From Microcaldota archaeon (GTDB lineage Archaea; Micrarchaeota; Micrarchaeia; Micrarchaeales; CABMGC01), in the NCBI GenBank assembly GCA_030040265.1, contig JASHUB010000008.1, forward strand, positions 1 to 6,401: DNA of 6,401 nucleotides. The letters are read 5' to 3'. The position numbers were made by a program, and so were the translations under genes. Each line of letters opens with the position of its first letter. Within the stretch, counting starts at the first letter, position 1. Under the pieces are notes generated by a model. That model ran no database searches. It saw nothing but the letters and a program-made list of their open reading frames with translations, and had not been told where the DNA came from. Below, piece by piece: positions 1-5,799 of the stretch.

Positions 1-1718
1 TCGTCCCTGTTCGGCGGCCTGAGTATGAGGTTCAGCAGTATTATCACCACCGCGGCGACAGCGAACTCTATGTATATCGCAGGGATGTGGAAAGGCGCCT
101 GCGTGTACGGCATGACGTAGGTGTAGTTCGCCCCGAATATCACGAACGTGAACACCTCCCTGCCGTAGCTGACGACCGCGCCCTTCGGCAGCGTGTACGG
201 CACGTAGCCCGCGACGATCGTGCCGTTCTGCTGGTACGCACCATTGAGGTCAACGGCGTAGCTCGTGTTCGTCAGCGCCAGGCTGCCGCTCTTGAGGTAG
301 AACAGGAACGTGCCGTTGTTGAAGTTGAGCGTGACTGGCGTTATCGAAGTGTTGGCAACGTCGAATAGCGCGGTGGAGTAGACTTTGTTGTTGAAGTCCC
401 TGAGCACCGCGAGGTGGTAGCCTCCCTGCAGGTTGAACTGGTAGTACTTTATCACGCTGAGCGATGTGTTGAAGAAACCGAGGGGTATGGTCCCAACATA
501 GCTAAGGTTCCTGTCATAGAGGTCGATGTGCGGCGACTGGATCTGGCCGGCGTTCTGCGTGAGCGATATGAAGATCGGTACGCTCTGCGTCTGGGAGACC
601 ATCGACGGTATGCCGAGCGTGCCGTTCGGCTGGTACAGCGCGCTGAAATCTATGTCCCTCGTCAGGAACGCCGTGGCGTTCCTTATCTGTACGGCGACGA
701 GCTCGCTGTACCTCGGGATTGAACCAGCGAGCGATGCGTTCAGCGGAACGTTGCTGGTGTACACGCCGATGTCGCCGCTGTCGCTTACCGAGACGTTGTT
801 GAGCCTGGCATTGCCCCTGGCGAGCGTAGGCATCCAGAACCTCGAGCCGAGAGTGTCCGCTATGTCTATGGCCATGTCGTTGCTGGTGAGCCACCCGGAT
901 GTCGGGTAGTTGGTGAACGCATAGATGTCGCCTGGGCCGGAGTATGCGACTGTGAGCGGCCCGTACTGGAGGCCTGAGGTGAACGAGAAAGTCGCCGCGC
1001 TTTTCTGGAATATCAGCGGCGTCGAGTAATTGAGGTAGTTGAGCGTCCTGTTCGCCGATGCCACAAGGCCCGGCGATGTCGATAGGCCCAGCGCTGAAAG
1101 CGCTGTCAGCGTAGGCTGCGAGTTTACGAAGATTATGCCTCCCGGTCCCACGGAGCTCGCGAACGACTGCCCGATGTACACTATGTTGTCCCCGTTGTCA
1201 AGCAGGTTCCCCAGGCTGAAGCCGCTCGCGTTCGGCGCAAGCTGTATCGGCAGGAGTCCTGTCGCGAGTATGATCGTCACGTTCGGCGGAAGGTTCTGGA
1301 GCTGGTCAAGCGGTATCTCGGTGAAGCTCGAAGAGTTCTGCTCCAGGCCGTAGACTCCCAGCCACCTGCTCAGGTTCGCGTACGTTGCCTGCGTGTCGAA
1401 GCAGTGCTCGCAAGAGTCGCTCGCGTTGACGAAGTATATCGGTTCCACCGGGTTCTTGGGATAGACGCTGAGTTTGACGGAAACGTTCATCGCGTTGGCG
1501 AACGTGTAGCCGACCAGCGCGTAGGCCGCAAGGTCCTGCGCGTCATCGTACGTCACGAACCCGCTGCCGTTCAGCGTCGCCTTCATGCCCAGCGCGCCGG
1601 GCGTCACGACCGGCTTGAGAACGAACTTCGGGAATGTGCTCGTTATGTAGTAGACGACCCCAGCTACCACGATGGCCGCGACGATTAGACCTATGATTAT
1701 GTAGTATGTCTGCTTCAT
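1..1718 (-). CDS. Membrane-anchored, N-glycosylation-rich surface protein (3' end outside window)
   Basis: Reading the minus strand from the ATG at 1716-1718 gives 572 uninterrupted codons to the left edge, with no stop, so the C-terminus is missing. Residues 5-26 form one hydrophobic helix after a short N-terminus (MKQTYY). Residues 545-566 form a second, followed by RPPNRD and presumably a cytoplasmic tail. The roughly 520 residues between them are probably extracellular. They hold about 20 N-x-S/T sequons (for example N78, N98, N128, N163, N308, N365, N417, N468, N530) and a lone CxxC pair (C103, C106). Residues 146-186 (NVTIILATG, then LLDNGDNIVYIG) and 261-297 look like an alpha/beta domain resembling glutamine-amidotransferase-like folds, without catalytic residues I can assign. 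Residues about 305-540 look beta-rich. The ribosome binding site is weak (GGTTGG). I do not recognise the family. Its position downstream of a VirB4-like cluster suggests a surface component of that machine, which is inference. Confidence 0.85.
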   Translation of the reverse strand, partial: MKQTYYIIIGLIVAAIVVAGVVYYITSTFPKFVLKPVVTPGALGMKATLNGSGFVTYDDAQDLAAYALVGYTFANAMNVSVKLSVYPKNPVEPIYFVNASDSCEHCFDTQATYANLSRWLGVYGLEQNSSSFTEIPLDQLQNLPPNVTIILATGLLPIQLAPNASGFSLGNLLDNGDNIVYIGQSFASSVGPGGIIFVNSQPTLTALSALGLSTSPGLVASANRTLNYLNYSTPLIFQKSAATFSFTSGLQYGPLTVAYSGPGDIYAFTNYPTSGWLTSNDMAIDIADTLGSRFWMPTLARGNARLNNVSVSDSGDIGVYTSNVPLNASLAGSIPRYSELVAVQIRNATAFLTRDIDFSALYQPNGTLGIPSMVSQTQSVPIFISLTQNAGQIQSPHIDLYDRNLSYVGTIPLGFFNTSLSVIKYYQFNLQGGYHLAVLRDFNNKVYSTALFDVANTSITPVTLNFNNGTFLFYLKSGSLALTNTSYAVDLNGAYQQNGTIVAGYVPYTLPKGAVVSYGREVFTFVIFGANYTYVMPYTQAPFHIPAIYIEFAVAAVVIILLNLILRPPNRD

Positions 1719-1739
1719 GCCAACCAATTCCGGAACCGC

Positions 1740-1880
1740 TCACTTCCCTTTCTGCGACTGCCTGTTCATGAACGACGCCACCAGTCTCGAGAGCGCGTTC
1801 GTGTTGTCGTGCAGCCTCTTGATGATGCGCACGACCTTGATGTACTGGAACCGCTTGTTTATCCTAACGCTGTACCTCAT
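1740..1880 (-). CDS. Small, very basic 46-aa protein, function unknown
   Basis: A complete short ORF runs from the ATG at 1878-1880 to TGA at 1740-1742. The start sits 8 bases after the stop of the 266-aa gene, with an AGGTG ribosome binding site 5 bases upstream. The product begins MRYSVRINKRFQYIKVVRII and ends NRQSQKGK. About a quarter of its residues are Lys or Arg and only one is acidic (D25). Residues 11-40 could form an amphipathic helix. There is no cysteine, signal peptide or membrane segment. The next gene starts 21 bases downstream, so this ORF fills a gap otherwise left in a tightly packed operon, which supports it being real. A role as a nucleic-acid-binding or membrane-surface-binding accessory peptide is possible but unproven. 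Confidence 0.6.
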   Translation of the reverse strand: MRYSVRINKRFQYIKVVRIIKRLHDNTNALSRLVASFMNRQSQKGK

Positions 1881-1885
1881 GCGAA

Positions 1886-1890
1886 CACCT
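1886..1890 (-). promoter_or_regulatory. Ribosome binding site AGGTG of the 46-aa gene
   Basis: AGGTG on the minus strand lies 5 bases before the ATG at 1880 and overlaps the TAG stop of the preceding 266-aa gene. It is part of the archaeal AGGAGGTGAT consensus. The overlap suggests translational coupling and supports this short ORF and its start. Confidence 0.5.
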
Positions 1891-2689
1891 AACTCTTGAC
1901 CTCGATGTAGCCGAGCGAGACCATCTTGTCAAGCACCTGTTCCACCCTCGGGGGCAGTATCTTGTAAGTGGTCGCGAACTCGTTGACGTCTATGGAGCTG
2001 CCGTGCACCTGGATCCAGTCCTCTATCATTGCCATGAGGCTCTCGTCAGAGTAGGTCTGCAACGCCTTGAGCTGCGCATCCAGGCTCTTGTTCTGGTCGC
2101 TGAGCTGCGCGGTCTGGATCGTGAGGTTCCGGTTCGCCGTCGAGAGCTCTACGGCGAGCTTCTTCAGCTCCCTGTACTCGTTGAGCAGCGAGTCGTACTT
2201 GTTGAATAGGATGTTGGCGTTCTGCGACAGGCTGCCAAGCACGTTGTCTATCACAGAGTCGATGTACTGGTAGAACTTCATCTCATCGACCGAGAACAGT
2301 TCTGCGATGACGGATAGCACTCCTGCCGTCTCCTTGAGCACGTACGCCCTCCTCATCTTGTCGCTCGTGTCAGGGGCTATCGAATAGCTGAGCGTCAATC
2401 CGTCCTGCCTTATGGTTATTATGTAGAAAAGGAACGGCTTCTTGTGTATGTTCCTCGACTCGACGCGCACTATCGTGAGCTCGCCCGCTCCCAGTTTCGT
2501 CGCGTAGAAAGGTATCGTCGCCATCTTCGCCTTTATCTCCTCGAGCGTGCCTGTCAGCCTTCCAGGGAACGAGACCTCCTCGACCTTCGGAACTATCTCG
2601 TAAGGCGCCCCCTGCGCCCCGGCCGGCGCCTGTGGCGCTGCCTGCGGCATCTGCTGCGGAGCAGGGCTCGGAACGTTGGCGTCAGGCAT
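1889..2689 (-). CDS. Coiled-coil protein with Pro/Ala/Gln-rich N-terminus and winged-helix-like C-terminus
   Basis: A 266-aa protein that I cannot assign to a named family. Residues 1-29 are low-complexity Pro/Ala/Gln, probably disordered. Residues 30-150 form a mixed alpha/beta globular region (FLFYIITIRQDGLTLSYSIA is strand-like). Residues about 155-212 have heptad-like Leu/Ile spacing with many Asn, Gln and Lys residues, as expected of a coiled coil. Residues 215-266 read as a winged helix-turn-helix: a first helix around MIEDWIQVHG, a helix ending in EFATTYKILP, then RVEQVLDKMVSLGYIEV. No membrane segment or signal peptide is present. The ATG is preceded by GTGAT 5 bases upstream and by a TATA-like promoter, so this is probably the first gene of the downstream transcription unit. 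The winged helix could bind DNA (a regulator or substrate adaptor) or proteins. The coiled coil implies self-association. Confidence 0.88.
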   Translation of the reverse strand: MPDANVPSPAPQQMPQAAPQAPAGAQGAPYEIVPKVEEVSFPGRLTGTLEEIKAKMATIPFYATKLGAGELTIVRVESRNIHKKPFLFYIITIRQDGLTLSYSIAPDTSDKMRRAYVLKETAGVLSVIAELFSVDEMKFYQYIDSVIDNVLGSLSQNANILFNKYDSLLNEYRELKKLAVELSTANRNLTIQTAQLSDQNKSLDAQLKALQTYSDESLMAMIEDWIQVHGSSIDVNEFATTYKILPPRVEQVLDKMVSLGYIEVKS

Positions 2690-2717
2690 CCTGAATCACG
2701 CTATATACTTGGATTAA

Positions 2718-2735
2718 ACATATATATTCCTTTTG
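2718..2735 (-). promoter_or_regulatory. Archaeal TATA/BRE-like promoter for the downstream gene set
   Basis: The minus strand reads AAAAGGAATATATATGT here: a purine-rich BRE-like stretch followed by a TATA-like box centred near 2723. That centre lies about 34 bases before the ATG at 2689. A start site about 25 bases downstream of the box would leave a leader of roughly 8-10 bases that just includes the GTGAT ribosome binding site at 2695-2699. This is the largest intergenic gap (70 bases) and a sharply AT-rich patch in GC-richer surroundings. A second TATA-like string at 2701-2710 is too close to the ATG to work. I see no T-rich terminator for the upstream unit in this gap. Confidence 0.6.
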
Positions 2736-2759
2736 CCGCGCTTTTCGATGGAGAAGACG

Positions 2760-3113
2760 CTACTTCTGCTTCTTTATGTCGAGGGCGGGCATGTAGGACA
2801 GCAGCGCGAACAGGTAAAGCAGGAGTATCAGCCCTATGCCGACCAGCAGCGTGTCCGGTTTGGGCGAAAGCACGAAAGCGACGACCGCGAAGACCACGCC
2901 GAGCCCGACGTACAGGACGCGGCGGGTCTCGAACTTCGACCTCCTCTTCTTCCATTCAGGGTAGTCATCTTTGCATACGACTAGCGCGTATCCCTTCTCG
3001 TTCTTTGTCACGTTCTTCTTGAACCATCTCACCGTCTCGAGCACGTGGTCGTTCTTCACGCCCAGCCCGCTCTTCGGGTCTCCGCAGATTATGCAATAGC
3101 TCTTCGCAGGCAT
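2760..3113 (-). CDS. Small membrane protein with zinc-ribbon-like N-terminus and two C-terminal helices
   Basis: A 117-aa protein. The N-terminus has a CxxC pair (C7, C10, in SYCIICGDP) and a third cysteine at C47 (VVCKDDYPEW). The spacing suggests a zinc ribbon in which the fourth cysteine is missing and replaced by Asp (D49/D50) or supplied by another residue such as H23. A basic stretch (KKRRSKFETRR, 55-65) leads into two hydrophobic helices at about 66-83 and 88-108, and the C-terminus is basic (KKQK). Positive-inside charge distribution predicts both ends in the cytoplasm, with a short outside loop around SPKPD. GTGAT lies 3 bases before the ATG, and the gene starts 11 bases after the 98-aa gene, so it is probably co-transcribed with the VirB4-like cluster. 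It could be a small membrane subunit of that complex. The exact function is unknown. Confidence 0.82.
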   Translation of the reverse strand: MPAKSYCIICGDPKSGLGVKNDHVLETVRWFKKNVTKNEKGYALVVCKDDYPEWKKRRSKFETRRVLYVGLGVVFAVVAFVLSPKPDTLLVGIGLILLLYLFALLSYMPALDIKKQK

Positions 3114-3124
3114 CCTATCACTAT

Positions 3125-3421
3125 CTATCCGAGCACCAGCTCGCTCACCTTGCCGAAGGTGCTTGTTATCTTCTCCTCGTCCAGCATGTTGAACACATCG
3201 GTTATCGTCACGTCATCGACGCCTATCCTCCTGAGCACGTTGGTTATGTCAGACTGCTTGAGCCCCATCTTCTGCAGCATTCCGGCGAACGCGACCGCGT
3301 TGACGTGCCTGTGCATCTTGTCCAGGTTGATCAGCAGCCCCTCTATGCTCGCATCGCTCACGCCGAGGTTTGTGAGCATCCTCTTGAGCTCTATCCGATT
3401 AACGATGTATGTAACTCCCAT
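3125..3421 (-). CDS. Free-standing homologue of the VirB4-like ATPase C-terminal domain
   Basis: A 98-aa, probably all-helical soluble protein. Residues 18-81 align without gaps to residues 438-501 of the neighbouring ATPase, with 13 of 64 identical positions including LD (33-34), R38, A42, A46, G53, R64, D70, the IT pair (73-74) and VF (76-77), plus many conservative matches. Within the protein a unit of the form G-[VL]-x4-I-x2-[LV]-[LF]-x2-[LI] recurs at residues 20-34, 53-67 and 67-81, suggesting a helical-repeat bundle. The ATG is only 3 bases after the ATPase stop, and its GTGA ribosome binding site overlaps that stop, so translation is probably coupled. I infer that it arose by duplication of the ATPase tail and may pack against it or cap its oligomer. 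I do not recognise it as a named family. Confidence 0.85.
   Translation of the reverse strand: MGVTYIVNRIELKRMLTNLGVSDASIEGLLINLDKMHRHVNAVAFAGMLQKMGLKQSDITNVLRRIGVDDVTITDVFNMLDEEKITSTFGKVSELVLG
3179..3370 (-). repeat. Duplicated helical domain, copy in the 98-aa protein
   Basis: This stretch encodes residues 18-81 of the 98-aa protein, the part that matches the ATPase C-terminus (3431-3622) position for position. It is a protein-level repeat. The DNA is too diverged for recombination. Confidence 0.55.
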
Positions 3422-3424
3422 GGT

Positions 3425-4933
3425 TCACACGTTCACGTTCATGAATACCCTTGTGATTATTGTGTCCGAGAACTGCAGGCCCCTGAAGAACGCCACCGAC
3501 GCGTCCCGGCTCACTCCTTTCGCCGACATTATCTGCGCCAGCCCGCGTGCATCTATCAGCCTGTTCTTCGCGTCCAGCTGCTTGAATATGTCGTTGACCA
3601 CGTCAACGCCGACGTTTATCTCGACGAACCTGGCGTTGAGCGCGATCTTCTCTATGGTGACCTCCTTCTTTATCGTGGTGTCGCTAAGTTCGTCCTGGTT
3701 GAGCAGGTCACCTATGGTTATGGTGTAGGCGTCGAGCGGCAGCTCCATGATGATGCTCTCAAGAACGAACGTCTCCGGGAACTGCACGCTTGTCTGGAAC
3801 GACATCTCTACGGCGCTCTGCCCCACTCCGAACTTGCTTATCTCCTTGCGTATGAAGTCTGAGAAGTTGAGCGAGCTCTGCAGGTAGTTCATGAACCTTT
3901 CGAACTTGACCTTGAGCATGAACGTGGTCCCCACGTTGGAGAAGATCGCCTCGTTTATGTCCGTCGGGTTCTGCGAAGCGACTATGAGCCCGAAGTTGTA
4001 CTTCCTGCCTTCCCTGACTATCATGATTGCATCGCTCCTCTCGTCGTTCGCGATCTTCCACGCCTCGTCGAGGACAACGATTGCGTTTATCCCCTTCACC
4101 TTCTTCGCGCCCTCCATCCTCATCTTCTCCTTCAGGGACTGCAGCACGAAGAGCGCGGCCAGCGCCCTGAAACGCTCGTCAGGCAGCGCGGAAAGGTCCA
4201 GGTCGACGAGTCCGGATGACACGAGCCTGCCGAGGTCGACAGTGCTCTTCCTTGCGAAGTAGTCCTCTCCCTCCCTGGCGAACTGCCTCAGCCTGTAGAC
4301 AGCGTTTTCCAACTCCGCCGGATATTCGTAAGTTCCCTCCGTTATCTTCTCCTCGAGTAGCGCGATGACGTCCTTGAGCGTAGGTGACTCCCTCTTCGGG
4401 TCTGGTATCGCCGCGAGCTGGAAGCCGGAGTTGAGGTATGTCTGCTCTATCGCCTCTATGGTGAGCCTCTTCTGCTCCGGATAATCCGAGATGTCGGTGA
4501 GTATCTCGAACGAAGTCAGTATCTGCTTTGCCCTGTCTAGCGGCTTCATGCCCGATAGGTCCATTATGTTGAGGAAGTCTCCCTGCGCCAGCGATATGAC
4601 GGTGCCGCCGCTGGTGTTCACCCAGTCCTTGTACTCCCCGGCCCAGTCTATAATTATGGCGTTGGTGTTCCAGATGTAGCTGGCCCTGAGCAGGAACGTC
4701 TTGACAAGCACGGACTTTCCGGAACCCGAGATTCCGACTATTGCTATGTGCGGGTTGGTGAGGCCGGCGAAAGTCCAGGTGAACGGGACGCCGAACTGCT
4801 TCGTGATCCCTATCATTATCGAGTCGGTAGGGTCGTTGAGCAGGAACTCCGGCGGCGGCTCAGGAGGTCGGGTAACGAATACCCTCTTCCCGAGCTCGTT
4901 GCTCATCACATTCTGGATCTTTACCAGGCTCAT
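3425..4933 (-). CDS. VirB4-like type IV secretion/conjugation ATPase (HerA/FtsK superfamily)
   Basis: A 502-aa P-loop motor that probably hydrolyses ATP as a hexamer to drive substrate or pilus movement at the membrane. Walker A is GISGSGKS (67-74, K73). Walker B is IVVLDEAWKI (285-294, D289/E290). REGRKY (307-312) and ASQNP (319-323) follow. LDEAWK, the IIIDWAGEY motif (93-101) followed by GGTVISL, and NPHIAIVG before the P-loop are typical of VirB4/TraC proteins rather than of HerA, which usually reads DEAH. Only about 60 residues precede the P-loop, so the large N-terminal module of VirB4 and the HAS barrel of HerA are absent. The two upstream genes may supply that module. Residues about 438-501 form an extra helical domain shared with the next gene. 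There is no membrane segment. GTGAT lies 5 bases before the ATG. HerA remains the alternative assignment, but no NurA partner is visible. Confidence 0.87.
   Translation of the reverse strand: MSLVKIQNVMSNELGKRVFVTRPPEPPPEFLLNDPTDSIMIGITKQFGVPFTWTFAGLTNPHIAIVGISGSGKSVLVKTFLLRASYIWNTNAIIIDWAGEYKDWVNTSGGTVISLAQGDFLNIMDLSGMKPLDRAKQILTSFEILTDISDYPEQKRLTIEAIEQTYLNSGFQLAAIPDPKRESPTLKDVIALLEEKITEGTYEYPAELENAVYRLRQFAREGEDYFARKSTVDLGRLVSSGLVDLDLSALPDERFRALAALFVLQSLKEKMRMEGAKKVKGINAIVVLDEAWKIANDERSDAIMIVREGRKYNFGLIVASQNPTDINEAIFSNVGTTFMLKVKFERFMNYLQSSLNFSDFIRKEISKFGVGQSAVEMSFQTSVQFPETFVLESIIMELPLDAYTITIGDLLNQDELSDTTIKKEVTIEKIALNARFVEINVGVDVVNDIFKQLDAKNRLIDARGLAQIMSAKGVSRDASVAFFRGLQFSDTIITRVFMNVNV
3431..3622 (-). 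repeat. Duplicated helical domain, copy at the C-terminus of the VirB4-like ATPase
   Basis: This stretch encodes ATPase residues 438-501, from EINVGVDVV to VFMNVN. It matches residues 18-81 of the adjacent 98-aa protein at a constant offset of 420 with no gaps. It lies after the ATPase core and ends one residue before the protein's C-terminus. Confidence 0.55.
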
Positions 4934-4938
4934 TTCCT

Positions 4939-4943
4939 ATCAC
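4939..4943 (-). promoter_or_regulatory. Ribosome binding site GTGAT of the VirB4-like gene
   Basis: GTGAT lies 5 bases before the ATG at 4933. The same pentamer precedes the 117-aa gene (3117-3121, 3-base spacing) and the 266-aa gene (2695-2699, 5-base spacing), so these sites share one core that fits the end of the archaeal AGGAGGTGAT consensus. It supports the chosen start. Confidence 0.5.
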
Positions 4944-4961
4944 TCTTCCTTCTCAGCATAT

Positions 4962-4972
4962 CCTTAAATTGC
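4962..4972 (-). promoter_or_regulatory. Possible weak internal TATA-like element before the VirB4-like gene
   Basis: The minus strand reads AATTTAAGGAT here, centred about 33 bases before the ATPase ATG, almost the same distance as for the stronger promoter at 2718-2735. It sits in the 38-base gap after the 275-aa gene. It may be no more than an AT-rich gap. Confidence 0.2.
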
Positions 4973-5799
4973 TATTTCTGCGTGTTGAACGTCTTCTCAA
5001 GAACGCCCTTGTCCGGCATTACATAGTTCAGCTTGAACAGCTCGTATATCTCCCTGCCGACGATCCTTGTCGTGCTCAGGTCGAACGCGTTGAACGTCGT
5101 GACTAGCTGGTTTATCTGCCCTGTCAGCGCGTCCAGCGCCTCCTTCTCGCTCACTCCGACCGCAATCGTCTCGACGTACATCAGCGAGAACACCGGACGC
5201 TCTCCCGCCGAGATGCGGTCTATCCTTGTCTGCAGCACGTTGATCCTTCGCTGCAGGTCCTGTATCGCAGTCGGGCTCGGGTTGCCGCTCGTGGTCTCCT
5301 TACCAAGAGAGAACTCGAGGAACGACCTCTTGCCCTCGAGCGTGTCCCGGTATGCCTGGACATCCTGCGTCATCGATACCAGGTGGAACCTGAATGGAAA
5401 CTTGATGCTCATCGCGACCCTCTCCCAGGTGTCAGGCGCGCTGGCCATCTTCGACCCCTCTCCCTCCTGGATGACCTCGGCCTCGAAGACGTACTTGTAG
5501 ATGTTGGCGGTCACGTACCCGATTGCATAGTAAACTCCGCTGACCTCCTTCACTATCGCGTCCTGCTTCTTGGTTATCACGTAGTTCTTCGCAGGGACCT
5601 GCCTTATGCCTAGAATGGACGTGAACTGCGGCACTATCAGGTAGTCAAGGTACTCTATCATTAGTATGAGGCACATCGCAAGCAGCGAGAGCACTATGAC
5701 GACCAGCCTCAGGCTCCCGAACGACGTGGAAGTGAATATTATTATCAGTACGATGATGCCGGTTATTCCCAGATACATTATGGATTCTTCGTCTACCAC
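4972..5799 (-). CDS. Two-helix membrane protein with VirB4 N-terminal-like domain
   Basis: A 275-aa protein. Residues about 9-24 and 30-52 are two hydrophobic helices, so it is a membrane protein with a cytoplasmic C-terminal part. Residues about 85-262 resemble the N-terminal (CagE/TrbE/VirB) module of VirB4 ATPases: strand-rich GVYYAIGYVTANIY, then PFRFHL (135-140), Y150, a Gln/Arg-rich helical segment (DLQRRINVLQTRID), FSLMYVE, SEKEALDAL, and finally GREIYELFKLNYVMP (248-262). The same order of anchors occurs in the gene just upstream. No ATPase core follows. That core is encoded by the next gene, 38 bases downstream, so this could be a VirB3-like anchor fused to the missing half of a split VirB4 (inference). 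The start is GTG, overlapping the previous stop by one base (TAGTG), with GGTGGG 5 bases upstream. The next in-frame ATG (M8) would cut into the first helix region and lacks such a site. Confidence 0.85.
   Translation of the reverse strand: MVDEESIMYLGITGIIVLIIIFTSTSFGSLRLVVIVLSLLAMCLILMIEYLDYLIVPQFTSILGIRQVPAKNYVITKKQDAIVKEVSGVYYAIGYVTANIYKYVFEAEVIQEGEGSKMASAPDTWERVAMSIKFPFRFHLVSMTQDVQAYRDTLEGKRSFLEFSLGKETTSGNPSPTAIQDLQRRINVLQTRIDRISAGERPVFSLMYVETIAVGVSEKEALDALTGQINQLVTTFNAFDLSTTRIVGREIYELFKLNYVMPDKGVLEKTFNTQK

Noticed and set aside
514..909. Overlapping ORFs of about 126 codons on both strands within the surface-protein gene
   Set aside because: They are frame shadows of the long 572-codon reading frame. 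The minus-strand product is Arg/His/Gln-rich and the plus-strand product lacks recognisable features.
1089..1105. Inverted repeat CAGCGCT-GAA-AGCGCTG
   Set aside because: It lies inside the surface-protein coding sequence and comes from codons for a repeated Ala-Leu-Ser-Ala-Leu stretch. There is no T-tract or intergenic location to suggest a terminator or operator.
2701..2955. An 84-codon minus-strand ORF overlapping the 117-aa gene
   Set aside because: It is out of frame with the supported membrane protein, has a low-complexity Glu/Arg-rich product, and runs through the promoter region.
3045..3728. A 227-codon plus-strand ORF opposite the ATPase and the 98-aa gene
   Set aside because: It lies antisense to two well-supported genes. 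Its Ser/Thr/Leu-rich product looks like a shadow of codon bias, and it has no credible ribosome binding site or domain.
3425..4933. Assignment of the ATPase as a canonical HerA repair helicase
   Set aside because: The LDEAWK Walker B, the DWAGEY motif, the lack of a HAS barrel and the absence of NurA, Mre11 or Rad50 neighbours favour VirB4. The shared superfamily explains the resemblance.
4932..4959. A 9-codon ORF (MLRRKSDRK) whose TGA overlaps the ATG of the VirB4-like gene as ATGA
   Set aside because: It could be a coupling leader peptide, but it is very short, has no convincing ribosome binding site, and is expected by chance in a 38-base gap.
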